Source of the DNA: Opisthocomus hoazin
Taxonomy: Eukaryota; Chordata; Aves; Opisthocomiformes; Opisthocomidae
Direction: 5' to 3'
Length of the DNA stretch: 64,000 nucleotides
Assembly (NCBI RefSeq): GCF_030867145.1
Contig: NC_134414.1
Coordinates: 77,180,504 to 77,244,503, forward strand
Under the pieces are notes generated by a model. That model did no database searches and was not told the DNA's origin. It saw only the letters and a list, made by a program, of their open reading frames with translations. This document shows positions 22,001-28,537 of this stretch, piece by piece (the stretch's first letter is position 1; the number at the start of each line of letters is the position of its first letter). The position numbers and the translations under genes were made by a program.

Positions 22001-24713
22001 ATCAACTTTTATGTTTGGAACAGCCAGAAGCAGTTCCATCAACTTCAGGTTCTTCAGGCCCATCAGCTCTGCAGACTGAACAGCCCGGTTCGTTTAGGCC
22101 ACAAGCACCCAACCTAGCTGGAGCTGTTGAATTCAATGATGTAAAGACATTGTTGAAAGAATGGATTACAACTATTTCAGGTATGGGATGTCATGCTAGT
22201 GATGATCTTGCATGTGTCACAAAGAAAAATATTTTTAGAGCAGGCTTTTTGTACTTTCTTCTTCCTTCACTCTTCCTTTCACTGGTTGTTTTTCACGTTA
22301 GTCTTGAAGTCTTAGGGCCTTGCAATCTTGGAGTAACTTGATTCTACTTACTCAGTTGTTACTCTGTGTTTTTGCCAGCTCTTATTTCTTGCTTAACATC
22401 ATGAAAATCTACCTGTTCTCTCTTCAACGCATTTGTCAGGCCCTTGTCTTATGCCTTCCTGTTACTTTTATGAGAGGTTTTCCTTATTTTGTCCAACGTG
22501 TTAACAACCACTAGGATGAAAGCTGTTGAAAGGGAATTCCTTTTTTATGAAGATGTCATTTTAGGGGCAAAGCAATGCATTTATTTTTAAAATAACTGCT
22601 GGAAAAGTTTAGATTAAAAGTGCAAAAGTGTAACACCATTGTTAAATTATGATTTGAATTTTAGCATTATGTTAAGCAATTAGCAATGCCGTGATATCTT
22701 AGGAAATCTGACCTGTGACATCCTTCATACCCCAGACATTACTGTTCTCCTAAGACTTTTGAAACAGCCTTTCCATTCTAAATCCTTATTTCTTTTCCCT
22801 TTGGTTAACATTAGCTTGGCTATCATTAGTTCTTACTGAAGAAAAAAGGAAGAGGTCCGAGACAGATATTTCAGGACCTTGCAGTCATTTTATGTACACA
22901 GCTTGTGATGCTGGGGGGAGGTATGGGAATACAGCAATTGTCAGGTCAGCCCCTGATGCACCAGCACTGCAGAATTTCTTTCTATTGTATTCCAGTTATT
23001 TTATGATTATATTCTAAGTACAGTTAGAGAAAATTTCTCTTTTTTTTTTTAATTACAGATCCTATGGAAGAAGACATTCTACAGGTTGTGAAGTATTGTA
23101 CTGATCTAATAGAAGAAAAAGATTTGGAAAAATTAGATCTGGTTGTTAAGTACATGAAAAGGTAGCTTATTTGCTAGTACTTGTGACATTGAAACTGTTT
23201 TTGTTAGCATTTGTGCACTAGATGCGTCAATGTGAGACATTCCATTGATGAGTGTAAATATTTTTTCCCAAAAAATTGGGGGGGGTAGAAGTTAGGCAGA
23301 TAAAATGGGTAATTTGTGAAAAATAAATAGTAGCAATTAACAGTATTTGCTACAAAGTCTTTTGTTTCCAGACAAAGGATGTAGTTTTTGTCATCACTGG
23401 CCCTTTTCTTCATCCTGTTTTCATTCATTTTTCATGTCACCTTAGATCTTTCCTTTGTTTCATCTGATTCCATTCTCCTGCTGCATCCAGATCCTGTCTC
23501 ACCTCTCCAAGCTATTAAATCCATTTTTATTACGTAGTTATTGTGCTGGTATTACTCTTCCCTTGAGTCAAGAGGCCCAAGTTCCATTTATGACTTACGC
23601 ACTAGCTGATACTTAACTATGGAGCTCTGCTTTCCGTGTCTTAGATTTGGAAAGCATTTATTTCACAGAATTAATCAACAGCCAAGACACTACAGCAATG
23701 TAAAAACTTTGCTATGCTTTTGTATTACGGGATCTTTAGACCTCAGAAAATGAAAAGCACACAGTGCAGTTCACTGCTCTGGAGAATGCTGTATAGTAAA
23801 TCCTTTATAAAACTCTTCAGAAAGCATCATGTTGCGTTCCTCGTCCTTGTGTGTGGGGTTCGCACGGCTGGCGGTGTGCCTCTCCACAGCCTGGTAACAA
23901 GCAAGCGTGGGACAGGGGATCAGGAGTTGGATGATAGACAGTTGTCCATATGATAGTGTCGTTAGGTCTTCCAAAGCTGTAAGTGTAGGAACCTGCTGCT
24001 CTCCTGTAACAGTGATCTAGAAGGGGATTCTGAGAGTGCATAGCTGCTTTGTTTTCCTTGGGCAGTTCCTTCATTCGCTTCTAGTAGAAGCTGGATGATA
24101 GAGGTAACTCAAACCTCACTGTGGGCCTCCATGATTTCGTTCTATTTTTAGCAGTAAACACAACATAGTGCCCCCAAAACCTATTATTTAAGTGTCTTAA
24201 TCGCCCTCGGCATTCGTTGGAATAAAAAAAGTAGCATATGTGCCTTGGGGTGAGGAAAGATCAGGACCCAGAAGCTTGCCATTGCTGATTCTTCAGTGTG
24301 AGGTTGGTAGAACGTCACCACGTTAATCGCAGGCTGACAACCACTGCAAAATGCTGGCGTTCACAAGCTGGTGTGGCAGCGCTCACATCAGGAATTTCAC
24401 CACCGAGTGTCGGAGGAGTCTGTGGCATTAGATAAGACTCGGTGTATTTGAAGAGATGGGGCTTTTTACCATGATCGAATCAAAGTACCATTCGTCGTGA
24501 ACTGTTGGGATCTTGTTTTCCACTACAAAGGCCAAAACTGAGGTAAAAAGGACTGGTTCTGTAATGGTAATTCTCTCCCTCTTCTTCCCTTTCCCCTCCA
24601 GGTTAATGCAGTCATCTGTGGAATCAGTTTGGAATATGGCATTTGACTTCATTCTTGACAATGTTCAGGTAGTTTTACAACAGACATACGGAAGCACACT
24701 AAAAGTTATCTGA
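967..24713 (+). CDS. REV1: REV1 DNA repair protein, 3' half (14 exons, 5'-partial)
   Basis: REV1 is the Y-family deoxycytidyl transferase of translesion synthesis. It inserts dC opposite abasic sites and damaged G, and scaffolds the inserter polymerases and the REV7/REV3 extender at stalled forks in the nucleus. Joined exons are 967-1095, 1760-1914, 3134-3253, 5981-6201, 7203-7375, 11552-11654, 13140-13296, 13659-13861, 16313-16546, 20462-20570, 21635-21846, 22024-22180, 23059-23161 and 24602-24713. They total 2,188 bases, which is one leftover base plus 729 codons including TGA, so all phases agree. Counting from the first whole codon: palm with SCDEALVDI near residues 52-60, where D54 and E55 are the metal-binding pair; thumb from about 134; little finger about 180-300; UBM1 about 424-440; UBM2 about 499-520; C-terminal domain about 634-728. 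Human REV1 has 1,251 residues, so roughly 520 are missing on the left, including the BRCT domain. No frameshift or internal stop was seen. Identification is by remembered similarity to human REV1 and is very secure. Confidence 0.97.
1096..3133. other. REV1 introns either side of exon 1760-1914
   Basis: Two AT-rich introns (1096-1759 and 1915-3133). The only notable element is a G/T simple stretch at about 2857-2898 (repeated ttggttt/tttggtg units). No other feature was seen. Confidence 0.7.
1760..1914 (+). CDS. REV1: REV1 exon: catalytic SCDEALVDI motif
   Basis: Reads YTHNIEAVSCDEALVDI and continues to TKCTASVGMG. The adjacent Asp and Glu of SCDEA match the human D570/E571 metal-binding pair needed for dCMP transfer, so the encoded enzyme looks catalytically intact. 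The exon ends in a split Gly codon at donor gtaagt. Where human has VGIG this protein has VGMG, a conservative change. Confidence 0.96.
3134..3253 (+). CDS. REV1: REV1 exon: palm/fingers, NILLARMATRKAKPDG
   Basis: Encodes SNILLARMATRKAKPDGQY followed by a helix ending RGQLVTSLP. The NxLLARMATxKAKPdG block is characteristic of Y-family polymerases (fingers/palm, primer-template contact). Acceptor is ttacag and donor gtactc. The Gly of the following GVG motif is split across the junction (G|GA). Confidence 0.96.
3254..5980. other. REV1 intron
   Basis: A 2.7 kb intron. It contains a purine-rich GA stretch near 3757-3782 and a poly-A/GA stretch near 4962-4982. No exon or known mobile element was recognised. 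Confidence 0.65.
5981..6201 (+). CDS. REV1: REV1 exon: thumb and start of little finger
   Basis: Encodes GVGRTMESKLASLGIKTCGD, the helix-hairpin-helix-like thumb that grips the DNA minor groove. FCRGLDDRPV and KERKSVSAEINYGIRF follow, the entry into the little finger/PAD. It ends on a complete Gln codon at donor gtaaat. Acceptor is gttgttag. Confidence 0.97.
6640..6900 (-). repeat. CR1 LINE 3' fragment (old, antisense to REV1)
   Basis: The plus strand shows the reverse complement of the CR1 3' region: ggttggaaacctccaggaa-type text, then aacctgttccactgcttgac, ttcctcatggtgaaaaagat and tttctgtgtaagccc. Many substitutions indicate an old 5'-truncated copy. It lies in the REV1 intron 6202-7202. 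The right edge is approximate. Confidence 0.75.
7203..7375 (+). CDS. REV1: REV1 exon: little finger (PAD)
   Basis: Starts PKEAEAFLLSLSEEIQRRLE and runs through KGKRLTLKIMVRK to GGHGICDSIA. This is the little-finger (polymerase-associated) fold that contacts template DNA. Acceptor is cccttcag; donor gtaact interrupts the Arg codon (AG|G). Confidence 0.97.
10484..10524 (-). repeat. CR1 3'-end fragment
   Basis: atcacagaatcacagaatgg followed by taggcgttggaagggacct is the reverse complement of the CR1 3' terminus, including its short ATTCTGTG-type tail repeats. Only about 40 bases are clear. Confidence 0.75.
11444..11488. repeat. Short tandem duplication
   Basis: Two copies of a roughly 25-base unit sharing gataaatacagaatt, lying about 65 bases before the REV1 exon at 11552. 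Possibly a replication-slippage duplication. Confidence 0.6.
11552..11654 (+). CDS. REV1: REV1 exon: end of little finger
   Basis: Encodes TVTLDHATDSAKVIGKETLN and MFHTMKLNISDMRG. It completes the catalytic fold and ends on a full Gly codon at donor gtgagt. Acceptor is tttgtag. The upstream intron (7376-11551) is the largest between REV1 exons in the window. Confidence 0.95.
12315..12370 (-). repeat. CR1 3'-end fragment
   Basis: attcatagaatcatagaagc then ggttggaaaagacctttaag and aacatcaagtc are the reverse complement of the CR1 3' end. It lies within the REV1 intron 11655-13139; the rest of that intron shows nothing recognisable apart from a T16 run near its 3' end. Confidence 0.8.
13140..13296 (+). 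CDS. REV1: REV1 exon: VGIQVQQLVP and linker
   Basis: Opens VGIQVQQLVPISKTT, the last strand of the polymerase core. A Ser/His-rich linker with DLFHVQKAKK and EEEHKE follows. The linker diverges from the human protein, as expected for a disordered stretch. Acceptor is gatttag, about 38 bases after a run of 16 T (13086-13101). Donor is gtcagt. Confidence 0.92.
13659..13861 (+). CDS. REV1: REV1 exon: disordered linker with AAMDVEISSDSRTC
   Basis: Encodes VFVAAMDVEISSDSRTCTF, then a Ser/Thr/Asn-rich segment ending SVKSRLNLSIEVPSASQ. The final block aligns with the conserved human stretch before UBM1. Acceptor is atgtatag and donor gtaaaa after a complete Gln codon. Confidence 0.93.
13862..16312. 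other. REV1 intron
   Basis: A 2.5 kb AT-rich intron. A G-rich tract at 14805-14831 is the only striking element. Short open frames are present but show no family resemblance. Confidence 0.65.
14805..14831 (+). other. G-rich tract in REV1 intron
   Basis: Contains runs of 4, 6 and 6 G with short spacers (gaggggttggggggaggt, then ggggggtg). Together with GG or an upstream GGG it could form a G-quadruplex on the coding strand. A strict four-run, short-loop motif with three tetrads is not met. Confidence 0.5.
16313..16546 (+). CDS. REV1: REV1 exon: ubiquitin-binding motif 1 (UBM1)
   Basis: The exon has exactly 78 codons with both boundaries in phase 0. It begins LDKSVLEALPPDLREQVEQI, the UBM1 helix-turn-helix whose central Leu-Pro pair contacts ubiquitin. 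EPVNGCN and INVIALPAFSQ follow. UBMs direct REV1 to monoubiquitinated PCNA. Acceptor is atttgtag and donor gtggga. Confidence 0.95.
16547..20461. other. REV1 intron between the UBM1 and UBM2 exons
   Basis: A 3.9 kb AT-rich intron. Features are small: a direct repeat of atttaaaaaat near 18020-18050, an A13 run at about 19417-19429, and a tandem ggtgaataaagat duplication at 20177-20205. The 102-codon frame at 19826-20134 has no recognised relative and is treated as chance. Confidence 0.65.
20462..20570 (+). CDS. REV1: REV1 exon: ubiquitin-binding motif 2 (UBM2)
   Basis: Encodes VDPEVFAALPAELQAELKDA followed by a Gln-rich tail. This is UBM2, with the ubiquitin-contacting Leu-Pro pair intact; in other vertebrates it is the stronger of the two UBMs. 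Acceptor is actgttcag and donor gtgagt. Confidence 0.95.
20922..20975. other. Strong inverted repeat / hairpin in REV1 intron
   Basis: A perfect 13-base inverted repeat (CCTGAAACCCGTA at 20933-20945 and TACGGGTTTCAGG at 20953-20965) with a 7-base spacer. After one C-C mismatch the stem continues with five more pairs, two of them G-U, then a one-base bulge and four pairs. The fold is about 54 bases. It may be a small-RNA hairpin or the relic of a short inverted-repeat element. Confidence 0.6.
21635..21846 (+). CDS. REV1: REV1 exon: basic, SPxK-rich linker
   Basis: Encodes VSKNPFPHLKHA, then a lysine-rich NLS-like segment (TKNKKKIRKKN) and a series of S-P-x-K sites (SPVK, SPLK, SPAK, SPQK) ending in KLIDGFLKQEG. 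Human REV1 has the same layout, so this is a conserved regulated linker between UBM2 and the C-terminal domain. Acceptor is tttttcag and donor gtaatt. Confidence 0.94.
22024..22180 (+). CDS. REV1: REV1 exon: start of the C-terminal domain
   Basis: Encodes a Ser/Pro-rich stretch (PEAVPSTSGSSG), then APNLAGAVEFNDVKTLLKEW and ITTIS. The NDVKTLLKEW helix opens the four-helix C-terminal domain that binds RIR motifs of Pol eta, iota and kappa on one face and REV7 on another. The preceding intron is only 177 bases. Confidence 0.95.
22181..24601. other. REV1 introns around exon 23059-23161
   Basis: Introns 22181-23058 and 23162-24601. Nothing recognised beyond T-rich pyrimidine tracts and a short G8 run at about 23279-23286. 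The open frames are short and unlike REV1. Confidence 0.6.
23059..23161 (+). CDS. REV1: REV1 exon: C-terminal domain, middle helices
   Basis: Encodes DPMEEDILQVVKYCTDLIEE and DLEKLDLVVKYMKR, nearly identical to the mammalian protein. The acceptor attacag follows a T-rich tract; donor gtagct splits the Arg codon (AG|G). Confidence 0.96.
24602..24713 (+). CDS. REV1: REV1 last coding exon with stop codon
   Basis: Encodes LMQSSVESVWNMAFDFILDN and VQVVLQQTYGSTLKVI, then TGA at 24711-24713. This is the last helix and the conserved tail of the REV1 C-terminal domain. Acceptor is ccctccag. Confidence 0.97.
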
Positions 24714-25030
24714 ACTTGTAGTAAAGAGCTTGGTGAGAGCCTGGAGCTCTCTGCTAGCTGTGCCATAAGTGCTTGTGAGGTATTTGCAAAGTGCATGATA
24801 GTAATGCCCTGAGTTTTTATAATTTCAAATTTCTTTTTAAACAACAAAGTGTTTTGTACATTTCTTTTCAGAAAGTGCCAAATTTGTCAGTATTGCATGT
24901 AAATAATTGTGTTAAAATTCTTTTATTGTAGTATAGAATCTATTTACAAAATGTTTGTTTATAAAGTTTTATGGATTTTTACAGTGAAGTGTTTACAGTT
25001 GTTTAATAAAGAACTGTATGTATATTTTTG
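24714..25030 (+). other. REV1: REV1 3' untranslated region
   Basis: AT-rich sequence directly after the REV1 stop. It runs to a probable cleavage site shortly after AATAAA at 25005-25010, giving a short UTR of about 310 bases. T- and TG-rich sequence follows, as expected of a downstream element. The exact end is inferred. Confidence 0.7.
25005..25010 (+). promoter_or_regulatory. REV1 poly(A) signal AATAAA
   Basis: Canonical AATAAA about 292 bases after the REV1 stop, followed within 15-60 bases by T/TG-rich sequence. An ATTAAA at 25081-25086 is a weaker downstream alternative. Confidence 0.7.
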
Positions 25031-25879
25031 TACGGATTCTATTTTGTGATGCTTCAGTTTGAATGTCGCTAACCCCTTTTATTAAAGCCGCAGCTTTGAT
25101 GCGTTTCACAAAGTCTTACACCGTGGCGCTGCCTCAACCCGTGTAGCAGACCGCTGCACGTTCACCTGGCTGCGTTTTGTTTCTTCTCCGCTGACTTTAT
25201 TACAGCTTGTAGGTCACGGGAAGAGTGTTGGCTCATGTTCAGTTTCATCCTTCAAAGACAGAAACCAGTGTGGCCCAGCCCTCCCAAAGCACCCGTGGTG
25301 TGAGCTGGCGCGTAATTGCTGCCTGCGCTCTGTGCAGTCAGGTGCGCCGTTACCTCTGGGGACGTGTGCTCGTGGAGGAAAACAAATGGAGCCCTTTTTG
25401 TAAATAGTTACCCCAGAGCAGCACAGCGAAGGGGAGCAGCTAACACGGAGCACTGTTTAAGCCTCTGCATTGATGCTGCTCGGGGCAGAGCCACCTTCCA
25501 CACCGTAATTCTCCCCAGCCTCTGACATGCATCTTTACGCACCGTGCCGAAGGAGGTTGTAGTGAGTAGCAGAAGTGAAGTGCCCTGTCTGTCTGTGCCT
25601 GTGGTAGGGAGGGGTATGCCTGCATCGCCACCGTGTGTGCTTTGGGCAAGTCTGCTTTTTCCAGGCACACACCAGCCTCGTGTAGCCATGCTACAGTGAA
25701 GCAAGGCTGTTCGGGTGCCTGGAAAGAATGACAACCTCCTGAGGAAAACCCAGGTGGTAAGAAAAATCTTTCTTGTTTTCTGAAGAAATGACAGGGGGAG
25801 ATGGGAAATCAGGCCCTCGCTGGTCGCAGCACCTTTCAGCTGTCGGTCATGCCCCAGGGTTCCCTTGTAAGCTGCTCCA

Positions 25880-26350
25880 GGAGAGGCTCCAATGTGGCAG
25901 CCTTTTGCAGCAAGGTGACAGATGACACAAGAGCAGCTGATGTAGCAGAGGGCTGGAGAAAGGGGCTAGTGGGAACCTCATGAAGTTCAGCAAGGAGCAG
26001 TGTGAAGTTCTGCACCCAGGGAGGAGCCACCCCAGGCCCTGGGCACCAGCTGGTTAGGAGGCAGCGTTGCAGATTAGGCCCTGTGGGTCACTTGAGCCAG
26101 CAATGCTCGCTCACAGCCAAGGCCACCAGCAATCTCCCAGGCTGCATGAGGAACACCACCACCAGGTGAAGGTCAAGGGGGGAGACTGCTCCCCTCAGCT
26201 CAGCTCAGATGGGACACAGCTGGGGTCCTGGGTCCAGTCCTGGCTCCCCAGCCCAAGGGGGACAGGGGTATGCAGAGCAGCTCCCATGCCCAGCCCCAGA
26301 GCTGCTTCGTAACACGAGGAGAGGCTGAGAGAGCTGGGACTGTCTTTGAG
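25880..26350 (+). repeat. Decayed CR1 LINE copy (ORF2 3' part)
   Basis: Recognisable CR1 phrases in order: gatgacacaagagcagctga, gggaacctcatgaagttcag with caagg, gaagttctgcaccc, gagccagcaatgctcgctc, caaggccaccagcaatc, and aggagaggctgagagagctg. Many substitutions and small deletions, so it is old. Coordinates are approximate. Confidence 0.7.
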
Positions 26351-27235
26351 ACAGTAGGTTCCATGTACACAGCTCTGGTTTTGGGAGTGCTGCTCAAGGC
26401 ATACTTGAAACCAGCGTATTTTTTTTAAAGAAAAAAAGGACTCAAAGCATTACTTAACTGAGTGGGGCTATTCGTAATGATATATTCTCCCTCAGTGATC
26501 CCTGCTTCAAGCCCTTAAATATTCAAGTTACCTGCTTCCTTAAAGCCTTTTAGTGAAGGTATTTTACAAGTTCCACAACAGCAACCTGCAAAAACAGCAT
26601 GATTCTTTTCCCAGAGTCTTTACCTGTGGTAAGAACAAGCACCCTTCCACCTTCAAGGAAACAGCCAAGAACGCATCAAGACCACAACGTTCAACATGTG
26701 GGTTCATAAGAACTTCTTTTATTAGTGTAGTTTTCATGATTGCATAGTTTGCAAAAGAAAATTGTAACAATGAAATGCAGTCTCCTCACTGTCATCATTC
26801 TGTTCTAAACCACCAACACACCCAGTGACGTGAATGTGCACCACGCACCAACCATACTGAAAAGGTCCTTTTCAACAGCAAGTTTAGTCTTCACAAACAA
26901 AAAAAAATCCAGTAATTTAAATTCCATTGCCAAAGGAATTAAGTGTTCCTTTGTAACGGACTCTGCACAATCCCAATTATAAAATTAAGATTTTTCCAAC
27001 TAAAAAAAGTAATGTGACAGAAGAAATCTGATCAAACCACTTATTGCAGGTTAAATTCTTGTAAGTATTTTAAATGCTAAAAATCTCAGCTACATGAAAG
27101 ATCATTATCGATTTTGTTTCAGCTTGTGCTTTTGAAACCTGTTTGTTTAGCTCCTCTCAACACGAGCTGTCCGTTACCAGGAGACTACCTGATGAGAGAC
27201 ACACTGAGCTGTCAGCCTAAGCAGGGAACCACGGG

Positions 27236-27259
27236 GGAAGGAAGGAAGGAAGGAAGGAA
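27236..27259. repeat. GGAA microsatellite (six units)
   Basis: Six perfect GGAA units followed by gggcggg. GGAA is also the core of ETS-factor sites, but six units is an ordinary microsatellite length. Confidence 0.9.
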
Positions 27260-28089
27260 GGGCGGGCAGGACAAGGCTGGGGCTGCAGACCGACTCCTGC
27301 TCGTCACAGAGATCAGCCGGACGCTGCATGAGCCGGCTCAGTCCCACGCCGTCGGATGACTCGGCAGCGCTGATGCAGCATCCAGAGTCACCGCTTGCTT
27401 GTGCTGCGGGCGCTCACCACAACTCGGAGCAGCAGCTGGAGAGGAGACGCCACCTCTGAACTCCTCCCTGCTGAGCCCCCCTGGGCACCGTGACTTGCTC
27501 AACACCCAGCCTGCGACTCCGGTGCTTCGGGAACGCGGTAAGAGACACGAGCCACCGACATCACCGCCGCACGCAGCACGCGCCGCGCAAGGGGAAGTGA
27601 TGCCAAAGGAAGAAACGCCTCTGGTGAACGCACCTCCGACGCTTTGCCAAGCGCAGAGGCACGAGCCTCCGCCTGGCACTTCCACGCCTGCCACAGCCCA
27701 TGAAGCCAAACTTTGTGTATTGAAGCAAACTGTAAAACAAGTGGGCTACAATGTCCATCTCCTTTATTTGCGGCTCTGCGGTATAATGATTACAGGTCGA
27801 CTTTCATGAACTGTACAAGCAGTAAAAGGCGGCCAACTATGCTTTACATCAGTGTTTCACACAAAGCAAATACAGAAGTATCCAATTGCCTAATTTTCTA
27901 TTAAAAAAATTTCTATAGGCACAAAGCAGAAGAATGTTGGAAAAGAGAGTCAAGGGAAGAGGTATGCATAAATAAAGAAGTACTTCTTACATCAAAAATG
28001 TCCCAAGAATCACAAAGTCTGCAGAAGCTCGGTTGATCAAATACTGCAGTACTGATCTCATCAGTATAAAAGTGAAAGAGCTTTAGTTC

Positions 28090-28429
28090 TGTAATAAAAA
28101 TTCAATTTATTTTATTTTATCTTGGAGAGAGGAAGGGAAAAAAGGGTGGAAGGAAGGTGTAAGAGAAGGAAGGGCAAACTTTAAAACAGCAGCCAGTAGT
28201 AGGAAGGGCAGTAGGAGAGGTGAACAGGCACATTGGAACCATGGGAACATGTAAATTGACCACTGTCAAACCAGTGTAAATTTCTTGGTTTCTCATGGAA
28301 AACATTTTATCCACATATTTTCCTCCCAAACATATATCCAACACTGTCTTCAATATAGGACTCTGTTGGTAACTTTTAGAACAGGAATAGCGCATTTATT
28401 CCTGCCTCCCAGTTGCTGTAAAAAGTTAT
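28090..28429 (-). other. EIF5B: EIF5B 3' untranslated region (proximal form)
   Basis: Sequence downstream of the EIF5B stop on the minus strand. It reaches overlapping AATAAA motifs at 28106-28116 (reads AAAATAAAATAAATT on the minus strand), giving a UTR of about 330 bases. An AATAAA only 30 bases after the stop (28395-28400) seems too close. Longer forms are possible. Confidence 0.55.
28106..28116 (-). promoter_or_regulatory. EIF5B proximal poly(A) signals (two overlapping AATAAA)
   Basis: TTTATTTTATT on the plus strand gives two overlapping AATAAA hexamers on the minus strand, about 315-320 bases after the stop. Further minus-strand AATAAA motifs at 27763-27768 and 26718-26723 could serve longer transcripts. 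Confidence 0.5.
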
Positions 28430-28537
28430 CTAGATGATTTCAAACACTTTCTTCAGCTCTACTATAAGCTGCCAGTCAGACTTCTGCATTTCATCCCTGA
28501 ACCAGTCCTTCAGAGCGTCGATGGACTGACGACTGAT
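28430..28537 (-). CDS. EIF5B: EIF5B last coding exon with stop
   Basis: Encodes [20 protein letters not shown], then [15 protein letters not shown] and TAG (plus 28430-28432). These are the C-terminal helices that dock on eIF1A, and the acidic/hydrophobic tail is identical to human. Acceptor is tgttacag. Confidence 0.97.
   Translation of the reverse strand: MSRQSIDALKDWFRDEMQKSDWQLIVELKKVFEII

Larger units (their letters stand above)
25031..28089. other. Region between the convergent REV1 and EIF5B 3' ends
   Basis: About 3 kb with two GC-richer, CpG-containing stretches (about 25100-26400 and 27130-27700) separated by AT-rich sequence. It holds a decayed CR1 copy, a GGAA microsatellite and minus-strand AATAAA motifs at 27763 and 26718 that could end longer EIF5B transcripts. 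The open frames in the GC-rich parts are mutually overlapping on both strands and have no recognised domain, so no gene is called. Confidence 0.6.

Noticed and set aside
25225-26397. Overlapping open frames between the two genes
   Set aside because: They overlap each other on both strands and partly lie in the decayed CR1 copy.
28395-28400. Minus-strand AATAAA 30 bases after the EIF5B stop
   Set aside because: Would give an unusually short UTR; the motifs at 28106-28116 are preferred.
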